In this document: positions 16,754 through 24,646 of the stretch, in pieces
Layout: the number at the start of each line of letters is the position of its first letter
Numbering within the stretch: position 1 is the stretch's first letter
Assembly (NCBI GenBank): GCA_958296095.1
Contig: OY282434.1
Location: 2,014,001 to 2,078,000 of the forward strand
DNA length: 64,000 nt
Direction of reading: 5' to 3'
Source of the DNA: an uncultured Oligoflexales bacterium
Lineage (GTDB): Bacteria; Bdellovibrionota_B; Oligoflexia; Oligoflexales; JAPPIL01
The notes under the pieces: generated by a model
Databases searched by the model: none
Told to the model about the DNA's origin: nothing
Seen by the model: the letters and a program-made list of their open reading frames with translations, nothing else
Made by a program: the position numbers and the translations under genes

Positions 16754-17893
16754 TCACTGCACCAGGTGACGAGAGATGATTAATTTTTGAATTTGGGAAG
16801 TTCCCTCGTAAATTTGAAAAATTTTCGCGTCGCGATACAGTTTTTCCACAGGATATTCGCGATTGTAACCATAGCCACCATAAATCTGCACCGCATGCTC
16901 GGTTGCCTTGACCGCGGCGGCGGAAGCGAACAGCTTGGCCATCGATGCCTCCTTCGTCGCTCGCTTGCTCTGATCAAGCAGCTGTGCCGCCTTCCAGGTC
17001 AATAGACGCGCAGCTTCGATCTCGGTAGCAACTTCCGCCAACATGAAGGCGATCGCCTGATGCGCGAAGATTGGCTTGCCGAAAGCACTGCGTTCCTGTG
17101 CGTAGCGCAGCGCGTGATCGAAAGCACACTGCGCCACCCCGGTTGCAAGAGCCGCGACCATCGGGCGTGACTTGTCGAAGGCACGCATGGCGATTTTGAA
17201 CCCATCACCTTCTTCGCCAAGACGGAAGGCGGCTGGCACTTGCACGTCCTTAAAGGTCACGGCACGGGTGTCGGAGCAACGTTGCCCCATGTTTTTTTCT
17301 TTTTTGCCGGGGGCAATGCCAGATAGATCGCTTGGCAAGACGAAGCAAACCATGGCCTTCGTTCCGAGTCGGCGGTCGAGGGTGGCAAGCACAAAATACC
17401 AGCTGGCGACGGAAGCGTTGGTAATCCACATTTTTTCGCCGTTGAGGACATAGCTATCACCATCCTTTTTGGCGGTGGTGGTAATTGCCGCGACATCGCT
17501 GCCCGCATCTGGCTCGGTGACGCAATAGGCGGCGACGCTAGGTTTTTCCAGCAACATGCGGGTGAATTTTCTGATCTGCTCAGCACTGCCCGCTAGGGTC
17601 AGGGGCGAAAGCGCGAGTTCATTGGCAGTTATAGCCGTCGCCATGCCCGAACAGCCGTAGGCGAGCTGTTCGACGATCAAGGTCACATCGAGGTGCGACA
17701 GACCTAGACCATCGTATTCTTGCGGCACGAAGACGTTCATCAATCCCTGTGCAAAGGCTTTCTCGATAATCGGCCAGGGGTAGTCCATTGACTCGTCGTA
17801 GTTGCCCGCGTGTGGCATCATCTCACGTTGAGCAAATTCACGGGCGGCGCGCTGCAGAGCTAGCTGTTGCTCGTCGAGTTGCAAGTCCGGCAT
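16754..17893 (-). CDS. Acyl-CoA dehydrogenase
   Basis: 379 residues, standard length for this flavoenzyme, which introduces the alpha-beta double bond in fatty-acid or branched-chain acyl-CoA oxidation. The FAD/acyl-binding signatures are present: CVTEPDAGSD near 122-131, NGEKMWITNA near 150-159, RSAFGKPI, AVQIYGGYGYNREYPVEKLYRD near 337-358, and the catalytic glutamate in IYEGTSQIQ near 364. No electron-transfer flavoprotein or thiolase gene is adjacent, so the substrate class cannot be told. The gene is transcribed alone, divergent from the exonuclease gene. Confidence 0.93.
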   Translation of the reverse strand: MPDLQLDEQQLALQRAAREFAQREMMPHAGNYDESMDYPWPIIEKAFAQGLMNVFVPQEYDGLGLSHLDVTLIVEQLAYGCSGMATAITANELALSPLTLAGSAEQIRKFTRMLLEKPSVAAYCVTEPDAGSDVAAITTTAKKDGDSYVLNGEKMWITNASVASWYFVLATLDRRLGTKAMVCFVLPSDLSGIAPGKKEKNMGQRCSDTRAVTFKDVQVPAAFRLGEEGDGFKIAMRAFDKSRPMVAALATGVAQCAFDHALRYAQERSAFGKPIFAHQAIAFMLAEVATEIEAARLLTWKAAQLLDQSKRATKEASMAKLFASAAAVKATEHAVQIYGGYGYNREYPVEKLYRDAKIFQIYEGTSQIQKLIISRHLVQ

Positions 17894-17976
17894 GTGCTAT
17901 CCTTAATTATCCTGTTGGCTTAACGTCGGCACGGTGGCATTATCATGTTAGTGGCACGTAGTTCAAGAAGTCAAGC

Positions 17977-19641
17977 ATGACCGCTTCATCCAGCAGTAGA
18001 GGCAAACGCAGTCGAGGTAGCAGAGACGACCACAGCAGAAGCGACAGCTATTCCACCCGCTGCCGCGTCCAAATAGACCAAGCACTTGCCGCAGGATGCT
18101 ACATTATCTTTGACATCGAGACGACGGGTGGTAACGCACAGAAGAACGGCATTACCGAGATCTGTGCGCTCAGCTACCGCAACGGCAAGGTTAGTGACCG
18201 CTACCACACGCTGGTCAATCCACACATTCCTATTCCGCCGATTGTGCGCAGGATGACGGGCATCAACGACAACATGGTCAAGGATGCTCCAACCATCGAA
18301 GCGGTCATGCCTGAGGTGCTCGACTTTATTGGCGATCAGGTGCTGGTTAGCCACAACTGCAGCGGCGACATGAAGTTCATCAAGCACTTTGCCTTCCAAG
18401 CCTGCCGCAAGCAGATCAAAAACTTCTACCTCTGCACGCACTTGCTGACCACTAAGCTCTTCCCCGCCGCGCCTGACAAAACCTTGCAAGGCAGCGCCAA
18501 GCATCTGGGGGCGAAGGTCTCATCGGCACATCGCGCCGAAGGCGATGCACAGACGACAACCGCACTGTTCACGCAGCTGTTGCGCGCCATGCGCAAACGT
18601 GGCATCGAAACGATCGTTGATGCGATCAGGCTGCAGGGTGACATCGATTCGTGCATGAAACTCGGCTGGGCGATCGACAACAAAACCCTGCAAGACATGC
18701 CCACCTGTCCGGGAGTAATAAGACTGTTCGATCGCGAGCGCAAGCTGGTCTTCAAGGCCAGCTATGCCAACCTGGCTCGCGATGTGCGCGGGTTGAGCCG
18801 CTATCGTGACCTGCCACGCACCGTGCTGCGCAACATCCTACAAGCCAGTAGTCTGCACGCCCAGCCATTCCCCAACCTCTATGCGGCAATGCTGTGGGAG
18901 CAACGGCTGCACGAGGGTGAACGTCTCATAAAGAGCTGTCTAGGCTATCAGCGTGATTTTGCTGCGATTTTCTTGCAACCACACCGCGGCGGCGTTAGGA
19001 TTGCGGTGGGTGAAGTGCCTGCCGCGGCGACGCATGCGTTCGGCCCCATCGAGAACAAGCAACACTACTGGCAGGTGATCCGTCAGATTGGGGCGATTTT
19101 TTCTCGTCGTGTGGGGCGGGATGGCTTGCACCTGTCCCCGACACAGGCGGTGCTGGTGGAATTTTTGCTGCGAGGCGAGTTGTCCCTCAAGCGTGCCGAA
19201 ATGGAAAAAAAACGCACCAACAAGTTCACCGAATTTCTCAAATCAATCTTTCTCAATCAGGGCGGGCAAGGTGACATCGACCGCCTTGAAGCGATTGAAC
19301 TGCCCACATCGTTGACTTCGCTGCTTGATACTTGTGGGGTGCTGGCTGTGACGAGCTATACCCGCAATGCCTGGCAGCTGTATCCGATCGTTGCCGCCCG
19401 CCCGCTCGCCTGTCTTGAAACCAGACGTGATTGGCGCGACTTTCTCGCTCGCAACGAACGCAGCAATGCTATCCACAAAAAACTGCAGCACCTGCTAAAG
19501 CAGCACAAGGGGTTGGCAACGTTGCAGGACAGCAGCAAGATAAATATTACGCTGTGGTGGATTTTTTGCCACAGCGTTAAATCCGAACGCATCTGGATCT
19601 CGCTCAAGGAGTTGAAAAGCGCGGTGAAAAAAAAATCATAG
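17977..19641 (+). CDS. DEDDh 3'-5' exonuclease fused to degenerate UvrC/GIY-YIG-like domain
   Basis: 554 residues. After a basic, Ser/Arg-rich N-terminus (1-30), residues 40-210 form a DNA polymerase III epsilon-like exonuclease: FDIETTG near 45-51 gives the first Asp/Glu, SHNCSGDMKFI the next Asp, and HRAEGDAQ the His and last Asp, so it should be active. From about 245 the segment CPGVIRLFDRERKLVFKAS mirrors the start of UvrC-type GIY-YIG domains (PGVY ... YVGKA), but the catalytic Tyr/Gly pattern is lost. Exonuclease-UvrC fusions are known in other bacteria. The C-terminal 250 residues are unassigned. It is followed by a DUF1820-like gene and fumC. Confidence 0.8.
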   Translation: MTASSSSRGKRSRGSRDDHSRSDSYSTRCRVQIDQALAAGCYIIFDIETTGGNAQKNGITEICALSYRNGKVSDRYHTLVNPHIPIPPIVRRMTGINDNMVKDAPTIEAVMPEVLDFIGDQVLVSHNCSGDMKFIKHFAFQACRKQIKNFYLCTHLLTTKLFPAAPDKTLQGSAKHLGAKVSSAHRAEGDAQTTTALFTQLLRAMRKRGIETIVDAIRLQGDIDSCMKLGWAIDNKTLQDMPTCPGVIRLFDRERKLVFKASYANLARDVRGLSRYRDLPRTVLRNILQASSLHAQPFPNLYAAMLWEQRLHEGERLIKSCLGYQRDFAAIFLQPHRGGVRIAVGEVPAAATHAFGPIENKQHYWQVIRQIGAIFSRRVGRDGLHLSPTQAVLVEFLLRGELSLKRAEMEKKRTNKFTEFLKSIFLNQGGQGDIDRLEAIELPTSLTSLLDTCGVLAVTSYTRNAWQLYPIVAARPLACLETRRDWRDFLARNERSNAIHKKLQHLLKQHKGLATLQDSSKINITLWWIFCHSVKSERIWISLKELKSAVKKKS

Positions 19642-19735
19642 GCACACTTGCCACTATCCGTGCTTGTGTTTAGGGGTTAAGGTATGCTCGCCTTGTTCAC
19701 GAGGGGAGCGATGCTCGTGTTTACGCTGCGGGGGA

Positions 19736-20077
19736 ATGATGGCTGAGAATCGTCGCCGCTACCGGGTGAGGTTTCTGGAGAAAAATGCGAAAAGCCCCAT
19801 AGCGGTCGTCGCCACCACCGTGCGGGCGAGCGAGTATTTCGGCATGATTGCCATCGAGGGTTTGGTGTTTAACGACCATCGTCGCCACATTATCCTGCCC
19901 GACGAAGATAACACGCGGCGGCGCTTCGCCAAAACCAACCGCCTGCACATACCCTACCATAACGTCATCTGCATCGAAGAATTCAACGAGGACCCGCCCG
20001 ACTTGAAAAAACTACCCTTTATCAAACAGGTCGAACTTAACGGAGAGACACCGAGGGATGAACAGCTTTCGTCTTGA
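19736..20077 (+). CDS. DUF1820-like small protein
   Basis: 113 residues from the ATG at 19736 (or 19739), preceded by GGGGG. It has the pattern of the DUF1820 family: YRVRFLEKN at the start, a central [15 protein letters not shown], then [11 protein letters not shown] and a conserved-looking [12 protein letters not shown]. The family is small, cytoplasmic and of unknown function, mainly known from proteobacteria. Its last 20 bases overlap the start of fumC, so the two are likely translated together. Confidence 0.72.
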   Translation: MMAENRRRYRVRFLEKNAKSPIAVVATTVRASEYFGMIAIEGLVFNDHRRHIILPDEDNTRRRFAKTNRLHIPYHNVICIEEFNEDPPDLKKLPFIKQVELNGETPRDEQLSS

Positions 20078-21449
20078 ACATGACTCGATGGGCACAGTTG
20101 AGGTTGCTAGCGATCGCTATTGGGGGGCACAGACACAGCGTTCGTTGCAAAATTTTCGCATCGGCACACAAAAATTTACCCCTACCGTCATTCGTGCTAT
20201 TGCGATCGTCAAAAAAGCCGCCGCACTTGCCAACTGCGAACTGGGCGTTTTGCCAACTCATAAACGTGACCTGATCGTCAAGGCTTGCGATGAAATTATC
20301 GCAGGCAAGTTGCACGAGCATTTTCCGCTCGTCGTGTGGCAAACAGGCAGCGGCACGCAGACCAACATGAACGTCAACGAGGTTATCGCCAACCGCGCCA
20401 TCGAGATAGACGGCGGGGTGTTGGGCAGCAAAGATCCCATCCATCCCAACGATGATGTCAACAAGTCGCAATCCTCTAACGACAGTTTCCCGACCGCGAT
20501 GCATGTGGCGACGGTGTTTGATTTGCACGAAAAACTCGTGCCGTCGCTGCAAAGATTACGGGAGACGTTGGCGCGCAAAAGCGAGGCCTGCAAGGACATC
20601 ATCAAAATTGGGCGCACGCATTGCATGGATGCCACACCGCTGACACTAGGGCAGGAGTTCGGCGCGTGGCGGACGCAAATCGACGAAGCGACACAGGTGG
20701 TTGAACAGGCAGGGGCGCGTCTTTACGCCATACCGCTCGGCGGCACCGCGGTAGGCACGGGGCTCAATGCTCCCCGCGGCTACGACGTGAAGGTTGCCGC
20801 GCACATCGCCCGCTTGAGCGAGCATCCCTTCGTTAGTGCCGTGGATAAATTTCATTTGCTCGCGGCACACGATGCGTTGGTCAACGTCAGCTCGGCGTTG
20901 AAGCTCATCGCAGTCGCTTGCATGAAGCTTGCCTCTGACATCCGCTTACTGGGCAGTGGCCCGCGGTGTGGCATCGGCGAGTTGCAACTGCCTGCCAACG
21001 AGCCGGGCAGTTCAATCATGCCAGGCAAGGTTAACCCCACGCAGTGCGAAGCCTTGACGATGGTCTGTGCGCAGGTGCTAGGGAACGATACCGCGGTTGC
21101 CATCGCTGGCAGTCTGGGGCAGTTTCAGCTCAACGTCTTCAAGCCCATGATACTGCACAACGTGCTCACATCGATCCAGCTGTTGGCAGATGGCACGCGC
21201 AGCTTCAACGACAATTGTGTCGCAGGCCTTGAGCCTGATCGCGCAGCACTGCAGCGTCATCTGCACAACTCGTTGATGCTGGTCACCGCCCTCAACCCTC
21301 ACATCGGTTACGATAAGGCCGCGCAGGTAGCCAAGACTGCTTACGAGCAAGGCTTGACACTCAAGCAATCCGCGGCACAACTAGGCTACGCGAGTGCCGA
21401 ACAGTTCGAGGCGTGGGTGCAGCCGGAGAAAATGCTCGCGCCACACTAG
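20058..21449 (+). CDS. fumC: Class II fumarate hydratase
   Basis: 463 residues, full length. It hydrates fumarate to malate in the TCA cycle without an iron-sulfur cluster. The superfamily signature [12 protein letters not shown] (about 315-326) contains the catalytic serine loop. Other conserved blocks are [31 protein letters not shown] and the catalytic-histidine segment [17 protein letters not shown]. It overlaps the DUF1820-like gene by 20 bases. Directly after its stop codon the large repeat cluster begins. Confidence 0.97.
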   Translation: MNSFRLEHDSMGTVEVASDRYWGAQTQRSLQNFRIGTQKFTPTVIRAIAIVKKAAALANCELGVLPTHKRDLIVKACDEIIAGKLHEHFPLVVWQTGSGTQTNMNVNEVIANRAIEIDGGVLGSKDPIHPNDDVNKSQSSNDSFPTAMHVATVFDLHEKLVPSLQRLRETLARKSEACKDIIKIGRTHCMDATPLTLGQEFGAWRTQIDEATQVVEQAGARLYAIPLGGTAVGTGLNAPRGYDVKVAAHIARLSEHPFVSAVDKFHLLAAHDALVNVSSALKLIAVACMKLASDIRLLGSGPRCGIGELQLPANEPGSSIMPGKVNPTQCEALTMVCAQVLGNDTAVAIAGSLGQFQLNVFKPMILHNVLTSIQLLADGTRSFNDNCVAGLEPDRAALQRHLHNSLMLVTALNPHIGYDKAAQVAKTAYEQGLTLKQSAAQLGYASAEQFEAWVQPEKMLAPH

Positions 21450-21533
21450 CTAGGAAGAGGTGAGCGCAACCGCCGAGAGGTCTGAGGGCAAGCCTGAATG
21501 CAATGGCAGTAGCCCTGAGGGAAAGGACACCAC

Positions 21534-21707
21534 TTAGCACAAGTCTCCGTTGTCTTGGCGAGGCGCAGCCCTACCGAGAAACCCGACCACAACAGGTATA
21601 GGCACATGCTTTATCTAAAAGCATAATCTGACAGCAATATGGCAGTATTTATGGTCGGGTTTTCGTACGGCCTCGCCTCGCCATTCATGGAGCTCTCGGT
21701 GGGCAAG
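21534..21707 (-). repeat. Structured repeat element, copy with perfect covarying stem
   Basis: AAACCCGACC at 21579-21588 pairs perfectly with GGTCGGGTTT at 21653-21662. Between them lies the AT-rich core with an internal hairpin (GCTTTATCTAAAAGC). The end carries the GTACGG/CCATTC region and the GAGCTCTCGGTGGGCAAG border. Compared with copies having CTCGACC/GGTCGAG, both arms have changed together. Confidence 0.85.
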
Positions 21708-22297
21708 GGGTGGAGGCAACCGCCGAGAGATCTGATGACAGGTAGAGAGGTCTGATGGCAAGCCTGAATGCAATACAGAGAGACTAGAGGATAAGCAGCG
21801 AGCTAGAAAGCGAGCGTTACAAAGAGCCGCGTAGCGCGTAGCGCGCCACGGCACAGACCTGCCGAGAAACCCGACCTGAGCGGGTATGGCACATGCCTTG
21901 TGCAAAAAAATAAACTGAATGCAATCGCGAGAGATCTGAGAGCAAGCAGCGAGCTAGGAAGCGAGCGATACAGAAAGCCGTAGCGCAGCGAACGGTCTCA
22001 CCGCGCCCTTCATGGAGCTCTCGGTGGGCAAGCAAGAGGGCAACAGCCGAGAGGTTTGGGGGCAAGTAGAGAGGCTAGGGGGCAAGCCTAAACGCAATAC
22101 AGGGGGGTCTGAGGGCATGCAGCGAGGGAGCGAGAAAGCGGCAAACAGTCTCGTAAGGCGAGCGATACAGAAAGCCGTAGCGCAGCGAACGGTCTTGCCG
22201 TGCCGTTCATGGAGCTCTCGGTGGGCAAGCTTGAACGCAATAGCCGAGAAGTCTGATGACGAGCCCGAACGCAACCGCCGAGAGGCAAAGACCTTCC

Positions 22298-22515
22298 TTA
22301 GCCCAAACCTCCGTTGTCTTGGCACGGCGCAGACCATACTTATCGCAAGTCTCCGTTGTCTTGGCGAGGCGCAGCCCTACCGAAAGACTCTCCCCTGAGA
22401 TAGGTGCAAGCACATGCCTTATGCAAAAGCACAATCTGACGGCAATATGGCAGTATTTGCGGTCGAGTTTTCGCACGGTCTCACCGCGCCGTTCATGTGG
22501 CTCTCGGTGGGCAAG
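22298..22515 (-). repeat. Structured repeat element, copy with decayed stem
   Basis: Same order of parts as the other copies, but the block CTCCGTTGTCTTGGC occurs twice, and the left arm (AAAGACTCTCC) no longer pairs with the right arm (GGTCGAGTTTT). This looks like a degenerate or recombinant copy. Confidence 0.75.
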
Positions 22516-22643
22516 CATGAACGTAACCGCAAGAAGTCTGATGACGAGCCCAAACGCAATGGCGAGAGGTCCGAGTGCAAAAAGCGAGCTAGGAAGCGAG
22601 CGTTACAAAAAAGCCGCGTAGCGCGTAGCGCGCAGCGCTGCGC

Positions 22644-24353
22644 TTACTTGCCACGTGCATAGAAAATCTCTTGTCCGGCGTGCACCGCTAACCCTTGGTT
22701 TTGGCTGGCATCGTTGCCGTTCCACTGCTTGTTGGTCGTTGCCCACGTGTCTAAGCGCCACTGCGGTATCTTTGTGTCAAAACCAGTTGCCCCACTGTTA
22801 GAAACATACAGCGGTTTAACCATGCCCTTAGCATTAGAACCCACCAGAATGTTGTCTGCACCGCTCTGTCTGCTCAACGTCATGATGGGATAATCGTGGG
22901 CCGCGGTGCTTGTCGCTACCACGGTGACCTCTCCGACTTTCAAGCTGAGCGAGCAACCTGCAGTCGGATTGCCCCGTGCAAAAAATTTTTTAATCTTCCC
23001 ATCCTGGCCAGGGGTAATCTCAAGCGCGGTCGTAGAAATTTCCTGCAACGCCGCGCTACTAGCGTATTCGGTCAGGCGAAACACCTCCAAGCCACAGGCA
23101 TTATCTAGCTGCACTGCCACAGTGTCTGTGCCAACACCGCTGAGACTAAACAGCTTGCCCCCACCCACGCCAGCTCTGACTTCCCCGACAGTCATGGCTG
23201 CCGCGGCGAGATACCACCAGTTCTCACTGCCTTGTGCAACCTTTAGCAGCGCGCGGTTGTCGCTGGCACGTACCGACCAATTAATTGCTGCCGCATTGTC
23301 ACCACCCCACTTTACCTTGCTCAGACCTTGCCACGTGTTGTTGGCATGGTCATAAACGTAGAGACTCCCACCGCTGACCAGCTCGGTCGCTATCACCAGT
23401 TTGTTGGTTTTTTTCTGCAACGCCGTGATCTTGCCCTGCGCCACGTTATCGTTTGCAGGTGGAACACTGACATCCCTAATCTCTCGTCGAGTCCCGCCTG
23501 CGGAGCTTGCCAGCATAAGTTTACATCCCGGAGATGGGTTGCCCACGATGACATATTGCCAGTTTTTTTTGCTGTTAATTGCAACTCCATCACCATTGCC
23601 AGCCGAGACGGGGTCATTGCTATCATCGGTAAGCGCCAATACCTCTCCCCCTGCACAATGGCCTAGCGACAAGAAACCGTTGTAAACATCGCCATTCTCG
23701 TCTTTTAGCGTATTGACGGCGTACTCCAGCCCGGCAATGAGCGGCGGCTGGCTCACACCACTCAGGGTGAAAGTCATGCTCTGGGTCAGGTCTTGCTTAT
23801 CGACCTGTGCGCGCGCGGTCGCAGTGCAATCGCCCGCCCAGCTGTTGTCAGTCGTGAAGGCCGCGAACGTCGCCACGCCCTTGTCATCCACCACCTGCTG
23901 TGCCACGTACTTTTGCGCACCGCAGACAACTTCTAAAGCAGTCTCAATCTTTGCCCCGCTGAGCTCTTGGCCGTCTTGCCTCACCCGCACACTGGCATTG
24001 ATGGCTGTGCCCGCGGTGATGTCTGTCTCGATGCCATCTATCTCTAACGTATAGCTGGGTGTTGTTTGCTCACTGGTTTCGCTAGCCTTGCCTTCGCTAG
24101 CCTTGTCTTGGCTGTCTTTGCCTTCGCTAGCTTTGCTCTGGCTATCTTTGTCCTGGCTGTCTTTGCTCTCGCTAGCTTTGCTTTCGCTAGCTTTGCTCTG
24201 GCTGTCTTTGCTTTCGCTGACCTTGCTTTCGCTAGCTTTGTCTTGGCTGTCTTTGCTTTCGCCAGCTTTGCTCTGGCTGTCTTGGCTCTCGCTAGGCTCG
24301 TCCTTACAGCCGCCTAACAGCGACACCAGCAAAATAACTACCCCTATCCTCAC
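22644..24353 (-). CDS. Surface lipoprotein with pentapeptide-repeat linker
   Basis: 569 residues. A lipoprotein signal (VVILLVSLLGG followed by Cys at 16) is followed at about 24-93 by some thirteen KxSxx pentapeptides (KASES, KDSQD, KASEG), a hydrophilic spacer. Then comes an Ig-like region at about 100-205 (LEIDGIETDITAGTAINASV, ending FTLSGV), as in bacterial Ig-like proteins, and a ~360-residue C-terminal region with paired Cys (GHCAGGEVLALTD, GNPSPGCKLMLASS, NACGLEVFRLTE, GNPTAGCSLSLKV) suggesting duplicated beta domains. It is probably displayed on the outer membrane with the repeats as a stalk. Function unknown. The gene is flanked on both sides by repeat modules. Confidence 0.82.
   Translation of the reverse strand: MRIGVVILLVSLLGGCKDEPSESQDSQSKAGESKDSQDKASESKVSESKDSQSKASESKASESKDSQDKDSQSKASEGKDSQDKASEGKASETSEQTTPSYTLEIDGIETDITAGTAINASVRVRQDGQELSGAKIETALEVVCGAQKYVAQQVVDDKGVATFAAFTTDNSWAGDCTATARAQVDKQDLTQSMTFTLSGVSQPPLIAGLEYAVNTLKDENGDVYNGFLSLGHCAGGEVLALTDDSNDPVSAGNGDGVAINSKKNWQYVIVGNPSPGCKLMLASSAGGTRREIRDVSVPPANDNVAQGKITALQKKTNKLVIATELVSGGSLYVYDHANNTWQGLSKVKWGGDNAAAINWSVRASDNRALLKVAQGSENWWYLAAAAMTVGEVRAGVGGGKLFSLSGVGTDTVAVQLDNACGLEVFRLTEYASSAALQEISTTALEITPGQDGKIKKFFARGNPTAGCSLSLKVGEVTVVATSTAAHDYPIMTLSRQSGADNILVGSNAKGMVKPLYVSNSGATGFDTKIPQWRLDTWATTNKQWNGNDASQNQGLAVHAGQEIFYARGK
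24076..24300. repeat. 15-bp tandem repeats coding the pentapeptide linker
   Basis: About fourteen degenerate 15-bp units (on the plus strand of the form CTTTGCTTTCGCTAG, alternating with CTTTGTCTTGGCTGT) encode the KxSxx linker of the lipoprotein. As the unit is a multiple of three, copy-number changes would alter stalk length without breaking the frame. Confidence 0.9.
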
Positions 24354-24646
24354 GTGCTCTTCCCCACCAGCTAACCGAATGATACTCCCGCAATTCTACC
24401 ACCACTCCGGAAAAAGAGAAAGTTGCACATTAAAAAAGAAATTGGCGCGCCACTTCCTCGCTCGCTACGCTCGCTGGACTTTTTGCCGCTTTCTCGCTAC
24501 GCGGCTCTTTGCCGCTTTCTAGCTCCTAGCCACCATTGACAACGGGGAAGGTGGACGATATACCCCGTGAGCGTCCGCCTGGGGGTGGCTCTGTTACAAA
24601 AACGGGGAATGCGCACCCTGTCACCTGCAACTTGGAGTATCTCACC
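24354..24646. repeat. Intergenic region with a repeat fragment
   Basis: A 293-base divergent intergenic stretch. Bases 24462-24530 contain the GC-rich repeat type (CTCGCTACGCTCGC, TTTGCCGCTTTCTAGCTCC) found in the large clusters. The rest holds the upstream regions of the lipoprotein gene and of the UDG-like gene. No clear promoter was seen. Confidence 0.6.

Larger units (their letters stand above)
21450..22643. repeat. Modular repeat cluster between fumC and a lipoprotein gene
   Basis: Nearly 1.2 kb without a real gene. It holds two full structured elements in minus orientation (21534-21707 and 22298-22515), a partial one (about 21843-21910), isolated pieces of the small hairpin (about 21990-22030 and 22185-22230), many units of the GCCTGAACGCAATAGCCGAG type and three AGCGAGCTAGGAAGCGAGCG blocks. 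The open frames seen here are composed of repeat and change with the modules, so I treat none as a gene. Confidence 0.9.

Noticed and set aside
21450..22643. Several open frames of 60-130 codons inside the repeat clusters here and at 27.3, 30, 54.4 and 63.2 kb
   Set aside because: They consist only of repeat modules, change frame between copies and have no ribosome sites; they are by-products of GC-rich repeats.
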